Part shown: positions 43,150 to 51,698 of the stretch, piece by piece
Layout: each line of letters begins with the position of its first letter
Numbering within the stretch: the stretch's first letter is position 1
Assembly (NCBI GenBank): GCA_904501755.1
Contig: CAJGBV010000009.1
Location: 6,807 to 70,806 of the forward strand
Direction: 5' to 3'
From: Clostridiaceae bacterium
GTDB taxonomy: Bacteria; Bacillota; Clostridia; Oscillospirales; Acutalibacteraceae
DNA: 64,000 nt
Notes under the pieces: generated by a model
The model's input: only the letters and a program-made list of their open reading frames with translations
The model's database searches: none
Told to the model about the DNA's origin: nothing
Made by a program: the position numbers and the translations under genes

Positions 43150-46100
43150 TTAAATGTTGCTCTTAAGATACTCTACAGAGCGATTAATTGCATCCGAATA
43201 AATCGTAAACTCCTGACCGTCAATCTCTACTACAAGATAAGCTTTTACAAGAAGTTCTTTAGAATCCTCAAGCTCAAAATCGGTCGCATAAGTTGAAAAT
43301 ACAAGACTATAGTAATCAGTTCCCTGAATCTCGCTGTAATCCCAACACTTATCAAGATTTGTATTTACACCATTTGTCAAGAACTTACCTGCTTTAGCAT
43401 TTGTAAGATTAACATCACCTTTATAAACGCCACCCTTTGCGTAAAGATTGCCGTTAGCGTAAATAAAGCCTCTCTCTTTAACGGTATAATCGGTGCCGTC
43501 GATACAAATTTCTGCGCCAGTCTTGGTGTCATAGGTGAACATATAGCGAAGAGCCTGGCAGCCTGCAGCCTGTTCAGCAGCATCAGTCAGACAGGAAGCA
43601 CCCATAACGTTTATAAGGTCGTTATCTGCTTTGTCCGTGAGCTTTTTAACGTTAAAGTTTTTGATTTCAATATTCGCTGCGTCGTCTTCATCCTTTATAA
43701 AAGCGTAAAGAACATTGCTGACAGCAATTAATTCATCATCATAGCCTATACTATCCTCTACAAGTGCATACATATCGGTGGTAAGAAGTACTGTTCCTGT
43801 ATGCCAGATGTCAAGTTCTTTATCTGCAGAAAACTTATATATTACCTTATTCTTTCCTTCAACGTATGTAACGAAATTACCATCGTTTTTGGTATATTTA
43901 AAGGAAAGTCCGCTGCCTTTACTAAGATTACCCTTAATCTTATACTCAAAGTCTATCTTGTAGGTTGAATTATTTTCAACGGAATCACTTACAAGATAGG
44001 TATCGGTATAATCTACACGCACATAGTCATCACGGGTAATCTCAAGGGATATAATGTTCAGATGAGCCTTTGCATAACCTGAATACTCAATGGCAAAATA
44101 GTTATTTATTACATATTCTGTACCATCTACAGTGATTGTATATGTATTGAAAATTTCATCATACGATTCACTGTCTGCACCGGGAACAGTGATAGTTGCC
44201 GTTCCCTCAAGGATTTCACCCTCACTGCCCTTAACTACCGACAGATTTACAAGCTTATCGGCATCAAGCCAAACATTTTTAAGCGGTGCACCCGAAGACA
44301 TGGTACCTGCAACAGCCTTTAGGTTATTGTCACCATAATCGCCTGTTCCGTTAAAGTTGTTTTTCTGAACAACAATCTTCACTTCATAAGAATGACCGGG
44401 TGCTAATTCAAATGGTTTACCTTCTTCTGTAAGAGGAACAAATATACCCGGATTTTCGTTGTAAATCGCCATAGTATCGGTAAATATACCGTTATATGAA
44501 ATATTTTCAGGCCAAGAGAATATCTGCGGTCCCCAAGGATTAGTAGAAGAATATGACCAACTCGCATAAACGTTGCGATTTCCTCTGCCATATCCTGAAT
44601 CAAACTTAACGGGAGAAGCAGTCCAAGTCTTAGAATTATCAAGTCTATCGTAATTGCCCTCATCCTGTTTGTCGGTCATATAGCCAACATATTCAGGAGA
44701 AAAGTCGAATTTATAATGGTCATCAAGAGCCTCATCCCAGTCAACAGGTTCCATTTCTGGAACATAGTCGTCTCTTACAACCTCAATACTAATAAAGTCA
44801 ATTGTAGGTCCTTGCCAACTGTTAAAATAAAAATACAGATAGTTATAAAGAGTATATTCAGTATCTTCATAGGTGAGCTTATATGTATTGTTGAGAGAGT
44901 CGTAGTTTTTATCGCTTACTTCAGGCGTTCTAATCTGTACACTACCCTCAATAATCTGACCTACACTTGAAGCATTATAACTTGCCAATGTTTGTGTAGA
45001 ATAGCAAAGCTTATTAGAATAAACTCTATGAGTGTCACTAATAAAAGCATTTTTAACTGCACCGGTAGAAACAGCGCCAACATTAACCTGAAGTTGTGGA
45101 TTGTCCGACTCTTTGCTAAGAGCGTCAAGACGGAAACTGACGTTTACGGTATATGTGTGACCCGGAGCCAGTTCAAGAGGAGTTCCATCATCCTTCAAAG
45201 GCATATAATATGCAGGATTTGTTCCTGTCCAGAACTTAGCCGTCGCAACATCTTTTCCGTCAACATTAATGGTATTTTTATTGGTGTATATCTGTGTTCC
45301 CCAGTTATGCTGTAATGAAGCTGCAGTCATAGAAGAATAAACAGGGAATATTTTTCTTTCCCCTCTGCCATAACCTGCATCAACAGTCAAAGGCACAGTG
45401 GTATAACTCAGCGAAGTATCGAGCTTATTACCTGTAGTTATATCGGTGTAGTTTCCTTGTTTACTTAAATCAAAATTATAGTAGTCAGGAGATTCTTCGT
45501 CCCAATTAACTTCCTGAATAGGTTCTCTATAATCGTCACGAGTTACTTCAAGAGAAATGAAATCTATACCGGCGTTACCGGAAGTTATTGCAAAATACAA
45601 ATAGTTATAGAGGGTATAATTGTTGTTTCCCACAGTAAGATTATATGTATTTGTTCCCTTACTGTAATTTGCATCACTAAGCTGATTTTCAGTGCTTATG
45701 GTCAAAGTACCCTCTTGTATAGTACCCACGTTACCGTTAAGCCAACCAAAACGGTTATCGCTATAAGCAACCTTATTATTTAGTCCTTCATAGTTGTATT
45801 CTATAACGCCTGTAGAAGAAAGACCGATATCAGCCGCAAGATAAGGTGTTTTTCCTTCTGCCACGTAATTAACGTAATATTTATATTTCAGTGTATATTT
45901 GTGTCCGGGAGCAAGTTCTAAAGGAGTACCATCTTCCTTTAACGGCACAAAATAACCTTCGTGCTGTCTGTATACATTAAGAGTGCTGTATGTCTTACCT
46001 TGATACTCAACTTTACCGGGTTTTGACCAAATTTGTGGACCCCAGTCATAAGTGGAAACAAGAGAATAGTTTGGATATACACTTCTTGTTCCTCTGCCAT

Positions 46101-47103
46101 ATTTTGCATCAAAAGCGATAGCACCTATATGCCAAGGCAATGTTCCGTCATAAAGAGTCTGACCGGATTTTAAAGCCCTATCAGCGTAGTATGCTTCATT
46201 TGTAAAATCAAACACATACTTATCCTCAAGGACTTCATCCCAATCAACGTCTTCTACAGGTGGAACATAATCATCTCTTACAACCTCAAGCTTAGAGATG
46301 TTAATAATTGTAGGATCGTTACGATCAAGCGCAAGGAAGAAATAATTATATAAAGTTGCATCAAAAGTTTCGCTTGAATTTGCAGAACCTTTTACCTGTA
46401 CTTCGTAAGCGTTCTGCTGTGCATTATAGGTATATCCATCGCCATTGGCAGCAGGAGTTGTAAAGGTAAGTGTTTTGGTGCCGCCTGATGTTATTGCTTT
46501 AAGGTCATCAATAACGGCACAATAAGGTCTACTTAAATAAGAACCATCACCAAAAGCGGTTATCGAAGAATAAGTACCTCTGTAATCAATATTCATCTGA
46601 GTGCCTGCAAGTACACCGCCGCCAACCAAAAAAGCCTTTTGTGCGTACCAACTATCGCCAATTGCTCCACTTGAATGAACATCTTTGAGTGTATAAGAAA
46701 TGGTAACTGTATATGTATGACCGGGAGCAAGCTCTAATGGCTGACCATCCTCTTTAACAGGGACGATAACAACCTGATTACCCGTAACAATTTCCATTGT
46801 ATCAACGCCATCAACGGACTTGTAGCCAATACTGTTTCCACCCCAATTATTAGCATAGTTAACATAAGGATAGAAAGGCTGTATCGCTACGCTGCTTCCT
46901 CCGCCCAAAGGATTAACAGAAAGTTGAGAAGAACCTTCCTGTCCTTTCACAGGGTGAACATAAGAATAAATATCATCCTGAGCAAAGCTAAAAGAATAAT
47001 AATCGAGATAATCCGGTTCTGCCGCACTTACCATATTAACCGGTAAAACAAGAGCAGAAACAAGCATTATCACACTCAGCATCAATGCAATTGTTTTTTT
47101 CAT
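43150..47103 (-). CDS. Giant secreted repeat protein with four ~250-residue modules
   Basis: 1317 residues. Signal peptide (1-28), no membrane anchor. Four tandem modules of about 248-272 residues, each containing PLELAPGH or a close variant (about residues 121, 393, 641, 898), a YNYLYF-like strand and a boundary phrase SLEV-x-RDDY then VDWDE. Each looks like a beta-sandwich; none has a recognisable catalytic site. Residues about 1030-1160 form a different sandwich, and 1160-1317 a C-terminal domain. I do not recognise the family. First gene of the operon; co-expressed with the anchored modular protein and the GH16 lipoprotein, so glycan binding is the likely role. Confidence 0.75.
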   Translation of the reverse strand: MKKTIALMLSVIMLVSALVLPVNMVSAAEPDYLDYYSFSFAQDDIYSYVHPVKGQEGSSQLSVNPLGGGSSVAIQPFYPYVNYANNWGGNSIGYKSVDGVDTMEIVTGNQVVIVPVKEDGQPLELAPGHTYTVTISYTLKDVHSSGAIGDSWYAQKAFLVGGGVLAGTQMNIDYRGTYSSITAFGDGSYLSRPYCAVIDDLKAITSGGTKTLTFTTPAANGDGYTYNAQQNAYEVQVKGSANSSETFDATLYNYFFLALDRNDPTIINISKLEVVRDDYVPPVEDVDWDEVLEDKYVFDFTNEAYYADRALKSGQTLYDGTLPWHIGAIAFDAKYGRGTRSVYPNYSLVSTYDWGPQIWSKPGKVEYQGKTYSTLNVYRQHEGYFVPLKEDGTPLELAPGHKYTLKYKYYVNYVAEGKTPYLAADIGLSSTGVIEYNYEGLNNKVAYSDNRFGWLNGNVGTIQEGTLTISTENQLSDANYSKGTNTYNLTVGNNNYTLYNYLYFAITSGNAGIDFISLEVTRDDYREPIQEVNWDEESPDYYNFDLSKQGNYTDITTGNKLDTSLSYTTVPLTVDAGYGRGERKIFPVYSSMTAASLQHNWGTQIYTNKNTINVDGKDVATAKFWTGTNPAYYMPLKDDGTPLELAPGHTYTVNVSFRLDALSKESDNPQLQVNVGAVSTGAVKNAFISDTHRVYSNKLCYSTQTLASYNASSVGQIIEGSVQIRTPEVSDKNYDSLNNTYKLTYEDTEYTLYNYLYFYFNSWQGPTIDFISIEVVRDDYVPEMEPVDWDEALDDHYKFDFSPEYVGYMTDKQDEGNYDRLDNSKTWTASPVKFDSGYGRGNRNVYASWSYSSTNPWGPQIFSWPENISYNGIFTDTMAIYNENPGIFVPLTEEGKPFELAPGHSYEVKIVVQKNNFNGTGDYGDNNLKAVAGTMSSGAPLKNVWLDADKLVNLSVVKGSEGEILEGTATITVPGADSESYDEIFNTYTITVDGTEYVINNYFAIEYSGYAKAHLNIISLEITRDDYVRVDYTDTYLVSDSVENNSTYKIDFEYKIKGNLSKGSGLSFKYTKNDGNFVTYVEGKNKVIYKFSADKELDIWHTGTVLLTTDMYALVEDSIGYDDELIAVSNVLYAFIKDEDDAANIEIKNFNVKKLTDKADNDLINVMGASCLTDAAEQAAGCQALRYMFTYDTKTGAEICIDGTDYTVKERGFIYANGNLYAKGGVYKGDVNLTNAKAGKFLTNGVNTNLDKCWDYSEIQGTDYYSLVFSTYATDFELEDSKELLVKAYLVVEIDGQEFTIYSDAINRSVEYLKSNI

Positions 47104-47164
47104 AAAGCACTCTCCTTAGCATATTTTTTAGCAGTAAAACAAAGCTTTATATTAATACACTGTA

Positions 47165-47193
47165 ATTATAACTCAAACGCATATTGTATGCAA
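47165..47193 (-). promoter_or_regulatory. Promoter of the surface-glycan operon
   Basis: Minus strand TTGCAT (47188-47193), 17-base spacer, perfect TATAAT (47165-47170). The 47104-47449 gap holds this and the divergent AraC promoter; the AT-rich rest shows no gene. Confidence 0.6.
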
Positions 47194-47284
47194 GAAAGAT
47201 TTCATCGATTTTATGGACATTTTCTGAAAACTTATGGACAAAAAAATGCCATCTATGAAAAAAACTGCATTTATATAAAAAGGA

Positions 47285-47313
47285 TTGACAATCCGCATTT
47301 TTAGATATAAAAT
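47285..47313 (+). promoter_or_regulatory. Sigma-A promoter of the tandem AraC genes
   Basis: Perfect TTGACA (47285-47290), 17-base spacer, TAAAAT (47308-47313); leaves a leader of about 130 bases before the first start. Confidence 0.7.
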
Positions 47314-47449
47314 GTAAAAAAAGCAATTTTTTGATACCTTTTATATAAAAAACAAAGAAAATCACCTCATACCCATCAAAAAACAAAATATTTTAATTTA
47401 TGTTTTATAGAAAAATATGGAAATAAAAAAATTACAGGGAGGTAAATTT

Positions 47450-48259
47450 ATGTATTATGAGAAAAAAACCAGACGGTTTGAATGTATCGCTCACAGAACG
47501 ATTACGTTTGAGAATTCATCACTGCATTTTCACAATGAAGTTGAAATAATCATAAATTTAGGACACGGCGCAAAAGCCAACGCCTTTATAAATTCAAAAA
47601 AATATTCCTTTGACAATGAATATGACGCCGTAATTGTAACTCCCGGACAAATACATACCTACGAAACCATAAAAGAAGGTCTTTTTATGACCTTTATTTT
47701 CCCGCCTGAGTTTATCCCTCGTTTACAAAACTCCTTACTTACAAAACACCCCGCAAATCCCGTTTTTAATTTAAAAGAATTAGGCATTAATGATACTTTT
47801 ATGAATTTCTGGTCTTCGCATGGTGAATTACCTGACAACATAAAGCATCTTCGTTCCTCTTTAATTATAGGATTTTTAAATACTCTTATGGCACATCTGT
47901 TTTATAAGGTTAAGTTCATTGAGGACGATAGCAATTCCGAATTGCTTCACAGAATAATTTTACACCTTGTAGAAAATTACAGTGAACAAATAAATCTTTC
48001 TGACCTTTCCGACACCTTCAAAACACCGCCATCGGTTATCTCTAAGGCTTTTAACGCCACAACAGGCATCACCTTCCCCTCTTTTCTTAATTGGATTAGA
48101 GTTACAGTTGCAGCCGATATGTTAGCAAACACTAACAATACCATAACCTCAATTTCCTACAAAGTCGGTTTCAGAACAATAAGAAACTTTAACAGAGCGT
48201 TTATTGAGTTTTATGGTACCACCCCATCAAAATACAGAACAGAAAACAATGTATCATAG
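47450..48259 (+). CDS. AraC-family regulator, copy 1 of a tandem pair
   Basis: 269 residues. Cupin-like N-terminus (LHFHNEVEIIINL near 22-34; TPGQIHTYE near 65) and two C-terminal HTH motifs (about 170-265; ending KVGFRTIRNFNRAF and GTTPSKYR). I start it at the ATG at 47450, which follows GGGAGG; an upstream in-frame ATG at 47417 has no ribosome site. Divergent from the surface-glycan operon and paralogous to the next gene, so both probably sense glycan products and act on that operon. Confidence 0.88.
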   Translation: MYYEKKTRRFECIAHRTITFENSSLHFHNEVEIIINLGHGAKANAFINSKKYSFDNEYDAVIVTPGQIHTYETIKEGLFMTFIFPPEFIPRLQNSLLTKHPANPVFNLKELGINDTFMNFWSSHGELPDNIKHLRSSLIIGFLNTLMAHLFYKVKFIEDDSNSELLHRIILHLVENYSEQINLSDLSDTFKTPPSVISKAFNATTGITFPSFLNWIRVTVAADMLANTNNTITSISYKVGFRTIRNFNRAFIEFYGTTPSKYRTENNVS

Positions 48260-48279
48260 TTTTCTATATCGGAGTCATT

Positions 48280-49077
48280 ATGTATTACGAAAAAAAGTCA
48301 AATAAAGTTTCTTTTTTAGCAATTCCGTCCCCGTCCAAGCCAACTCTTCATCTTCATAATGAGATCGAAATCCTTATTAATATGCACCAGGATGCAAAAA
48401 CTTATGTTTATATTAATTCCAAAAAATATCTGCTTAATTATGAAGATGCAATAATAATTATGCCGGGGCAAATTCACACCACTGAACCTATACACGAAGG
48501 ACTTTTTCTTTTATTCACCTTCCCGGCAGAATATATCCCAAGACTATGTAATTTCCTCCAGAATAAAGTTCCTGAAAATCCCGTATTTAATCTTCGTGAA
48601 ACCGATACCCACCATATACTTTATGAATTCTGGACACTTCACGATAAGGTTTGCAAAATGGAACAGCCGCATATCGCTTCGTCCCTTATAATCGGATATA
48701 TGAATGTGATTTTATCACAGCTTTGCTACAAGTTGAAATTCACAGACATCAGTACCGACATTTCTATTTGCAACAGGGTTATAAAACATCTTTCCGAAAA
48801 CTATACAGAAAATGTAACACTTACAGAGCTTTCGAAAAAAATGAATATATCCCCCACCGCAATATCCAAAATCTTCAATTCCTCGACAGGAATAACCATT
48901 CCGTCATTTATCAACTGGCTTCGTGTATCTGCCGCCGCTGATATGCTAACTTCAACAAAAGATAATATAACTGAAATTTCCGGAAAGGTAGGCTTTGGAA
49001 CAATCAGAAATTTTAACCGTAGTTTTTTGGAAATATTCGGCGTTACGCCATCTAATTACAGAGAACTGCACAAATAA
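48280..49077 (+). CDS. AraC-family regulator, copy 2 of a tandem pair
   Basis: 265 residues with the same plan as copy 1: MYYEKK start, LHLHNEIEILINM cupin strand, MPGQIHT, EGLF, FIPRL-like YIPRLCNF, PVFNLRE, and C-terminal HTH motifs ending KVGFGTIRNFNRSF and GVTPSNYR. Clearly a tandem duplicate that has diverged in the sensor half. It begins 20 bases after copy 1 with CGGAG, so they are co-transcribed. Confidence 0.88.
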   Translation: MYYEKKSNKVSFLAIPSPSKPTLHLHNEIEILINMHQDAKTYVYINSKKYLLNYEDAIIIMPGQIHTTEPIHEGLFLLFTFPAEYIPRLCNFLQNKVPENPVFNLRETDTHHILYEFWTLHDKVCKMEQPHIASSLIIGYMNVILSQLCYKLKFTDISTDISICNRVIKHLSENYTENVTLTELSKKMNISPTAISKIFNSSTGITIPSFINWLRVSAAADMLTSTKDNITEISGKVGFGTIRNFNRSFLEIFGVTPSNYRELHK

Positions 49078-49110
49078 AAAATCTTCGAACTGTATCGTTC
49101 GAAGATTTTT
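49077..49110. terminator. Bidirectional terminator between AraC copy 2 and the glycosidase-like gene
   Basis: Perfect 14-base arms (49077-49090 / 49097-49110) with a 6-base loop, between converging stops; T-tract on each side. Confidence 0.85.
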
Positions 49111-49114
49111 TCGT

Positions 49115-51172
49115 TTATTTTACTTTAATAAGATAATGAGCAAATCTTGCAAATGGTAATTTAATTTTGCCATTTGCAGCAAACAGTTTTTCGCCTGTTT
49201 CGGCATTAACGATTGTTTTTCCGTCAAAGCCTGAAATATCTACTTCTCCCTGCTGTGCACCATCAGCATTAGCAACGAATAACAGCCATTCATCCCCTGC
49301 TTTAAAGCCACTGATTTTAATATTTTCATTATCACTTACAAAATACGGATTGTTAAAATACGGAACAAATTCAGCATTATCCATATCAAACTCATCAACT
49401 ATCTTCCAAATACCCGACATAAACTCAAGAGGTCCGCCAATATCATTAGGTCTTGGCAAAATTCCGTGAAGGAGTGAAAAAACAAGCGCATCTTCAAAGT
49501 TCCAGATAGGTCTGTTTTCATAAACAATAAACTCAGTAGGAATACCAAAGTTCCTTCCTGCATGAGAAGCTCTAAGGTATCCGTCAGGCATTTCATTAAT
49601 ACCCTCTTTTACAAGATTGTACTGAATATATTCACCCATCCAAAGAGAATGTGAAAAGCTTAAAACACCGCCGTTTACACAGTCAGAAATATGGCAGTTA
49701 ATAATCTTTCCTCTTGAATCAAATACTTCATAAAGACGCTTGAACATATCTCTTATTGGGAACATACGATATGTAGGTCTGTGAACACCATTAACATCGT
49801 CATAACCGCAGCCATGAGCCGAGTTGCCACAAGCTCTGGTCATTGCGGTACCATCAAGATAAACACCATCAAAGCCGTATTTATCCACAAGTTTCTCAAG
49901 GCCGTCCACAAACTTATCTGCAATACTGCTGCAATAACATACGGGATATTCTCTTTGCGCCGGGAAACGATACCACTGAACACTGCGCACATCTTCATTT
50001 TCTCTCAGCAGTGCATATTCATCAGCGTTATCCATAAACACATCAGCCATAGTCGAAATCTCATAACCAAAGTACGGCACAACCTTAATACCGCGTTTGT
50101 GACATTCGCTGATAATGGTTGTAAGCTGATGCTGTGTACGGGTAGTAAGCTTCCAGTAGTTCTGAACGTTATTCCACTTTTCGTGAAGCACAAGAGTGGT
50201 TACACCAAGACGCTTAATTCTGTCATAACCGATTTCGGTATCGCCCTCAACAACAGGATTTGCAAGGAAATCAATGTAATCTCCCTCAATCTTCTTAAAG
50301 CAGTCGATATGAAGAAGCTTTTCTTTATAGGGATTTGCAGGAAACGGCTTAACAGGAGAAGCCTGAAAAGCAATTCTATAGCTCATACAGGGATATTTAT
50401 ACTGACCGAATTTCGCATTGCAAGCTTCCCAAGCGCGAGGCTGACTGTCAAGCAATCTCATTCTGAGAACAACACAGCCGTCCCCCTCAACAAACTGATA
50501 ATACTTATCCTCACTTTCAGGCTGCCAATTCTCTGCAGATTCGCAATATGTAAAAAGTCCCTTATCATCATTACCGATATAAACGATAGAGGCAAACTCA
50601 AGGTCTTTATTCTTTTCATTCAGATAAGAACTGCTTTCAAACTTGTCCATATCACCTGTATTTCCCTCATCATCGGGATGAACCTTATTAGGTGAAATGT
50701 GGTAAAGCTTTGCTATTTCCTCCTTTATAGGAATTTCAATCCAGAAATAGTCAAGCAGTGTAGGAGTGCTTTCCTTAGATTCGAGACCAAAAAGCTGAGG
50801 AACGGTATAGCCCTTAGGCATAAGCTTAACATCAACGGTAGCAAGACCGTCAAACTCTATTTTAATACAGGTATTTACAATGAACGCATCGCTTTGTGCG
50901 GTAGTATAAATAGTGGTGCATTTTTCATCACCTTCACTTAAAAAGCAGTCAACATCACGCCAAACAACAGGATGACCGTTTTCTCCTGCTACTATGCGGA
51001 TAGGACTTTCAAGAAGTTCTTCATTCTGTGAAGAAATGGAAGAAAATAAAAGATTTTTTTCTATCTTGTAAGTTCTTCCCCAAAGAGAAGTGGAATAACC
51101 CGATTCACTTTCAACTGTGCTCACAGGTATCCAGGGAGATGGCACACCCTTTTCAAATACTTTTGCGGACAT
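49115..51172 (-). CDS. TIM-barrel glycoside hydrolase-like protein (DUF6067-like)
   Basis: 685 residues, no signal peptide, so cytoplasmic. N-terminal beta-sandwich (about 1-285), central barrel (about 290-600) with strands LVLHEKW, IKVVPYFGYE, GFDGVYLDGTAM (candidate catalytic Asp), and INCHISD, and a small C-terminal beta domain ending in FARFAHYLIKV. Resembles glycoside hydrolase-clan proteins grouped as DUF6067; substrate and mechanism unproven. It faces the AraC pair and has its own promoter. Its cytoplasmic site suggests processing of oligosaccharides imported after surface digestion. Confidence 0.7.
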   Translation of the reverse strand: MSAKVFEKGVPSPWIPVSTVESESGYSTSLWGRTYKIEKNLLFSSISSQNEELLESPIRIVAGENGHPVVWRDVDCFLSEGDEKCTTIYTTAQSDAFIVNTCIKIEFDGLATVDVKLMPKGYTVPQLFGLESKESTPTLLDYFWIEIPIKEEIAKLYHISPNKVHPDDEGNTGDMDKFESSSYLNEKNKDLEFASIVYIGNDDKGLFTYCESAENWQPESEDKYYQFVEGDGCVVLRMRLLDSQPRAWEACNAKFGQYKYPCMSYRIAFQASPVKPFPANPYKEKLLHIDCFKKIEGDYIDFLANPVVEGDTEIGYDRIKRLGVTTLVLHEKWNNVQNYWKLTTRTQHQLTTIISECHKRGIKVVPYFGYEISTMADVFMDNADEYALLRENEDVRSVQWYRFPAQREYPVCYCSSIADKFVDGLEKLVDKYGFDGVYLDGTAMTRACGNSAHGCGYDDVNGVHRPTYRMFPIRDMFKRLYEVFDSRGKIINCHISDCVNGGVLSFSHSLWMGEYIQYNLVKEGINEMPDGYLRASHAGRNFGIPTEFIVYENRPIWNFEDALVFSLLHGILPRPNDIGGPLEFMSGIWKIVDEFDMDNAEFVPYFNNPYFVSDNENIKISGFKAGDEWLLFVANADGAQQGEVDISGFDGKTIVNAETGEKLFAANGKIKLPFARFAHYLIKVK

Positions 51173-51242
51173 AAATATCCTCCTTATAAACTTAAATGTT
51201 TTTATGAGCCTTAATTTTTACAATTCCGACTTTTACACCTTT

Positions 51243-51272
51243 ATTTTACACTGTAAGAGTACGTTTTGTAAA
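51243..51272 (-). promoter_or_regulatory. Sigma-A-type promoter for the glycosidase-like gene
   Basis: Minus strand TTTACA (51267-51272), 18-base spacer, TAAAAT (51243-51248). Confidence 0.5.
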
Positions 51273-51296
51273 GTGAAAACTATAAATAAAAAAAAG

Positions 51297-51331
51297 AACT
51301 CAGGTTTCACTGCTTTGGTGAAACCTGAGTT
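51297..51331 (-). terminator. Intrinsic terminator of the Card1-like/AAA protease/RyR operon
   Basis: Perfect 14-base arms (51297-51310 / 51318-51331), 7-base loop, followed leftward by CTTTTTTTT. Confidence 0.88.
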
Positions 51332-51402
51332 TTAATCACATAGCTTAGCTGCATCAAAATTAAGTTCAAAATACAAGGTGACTTATCTACTGTACCATTT
51401 TA

Positions 51403-51684
51403 TTAAACCTTTTCTATTTTATAACCAAGTGCAACAATCAGCTTTATTGTTTCGATTGCTGTTTTTCGGTCATATTCCTTTTCAATTTCACTAAGCTTAT
51501 CATAAGGAACAAGACAAGGCGTGGTCTTTTTAAGGTCATTTCTTTCCTTACCATAAGTCCATCCCTCCTGCATCCTTGCCTTTGCCCAGTTTTCGTGGAC
51601 ATTCTCAGCAATTTGCTCTGTAAGACAAACAAGCTCACTTGGTAGTGAAATAGTTTCTAAATCCTTTGGGGTAGGTATATACAT
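51403..51684 (-). CDS. RyR-domain protein
   Basis: 93 residues that are almost entirely one ryanodine-receptor (RyR, PF02026-type) repeat: ENVHENWAKARMQEGW at about 25-40, YGKERNDLKKTTPCLVPY at about 43-60, then SEIEKEYDRKTA and an IKLIVALGY helix. Prokaryotic RyR domains have been proposed in comparative genomics to bind nucleotide-derived or modified ligands in conflict systems; no function is established here. ATG chosen for AAGGTGAG. It starts 14 bases after the protease gene and is last in the operon. Confidence 0.85.
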   Translation of the reverse strand: MYIPTPKDLETISLPSELVCLTEQIAENVHENWAKARMQEGWTYGKERNDLKKTTPCLVPYDKLSEIEKEYDRKTAIETIKLIVALGYKIEKV

Positions 51685-51698
51685 AAATTTACTCACCT

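Noticed and set aside
49781..50695. 304-residue plus-strand frame opposite the glycosidase-like gene
   Set aside because: Complement of a strong coding region, Ile/Asn/Lys-rich without domains and without a ribosome site.
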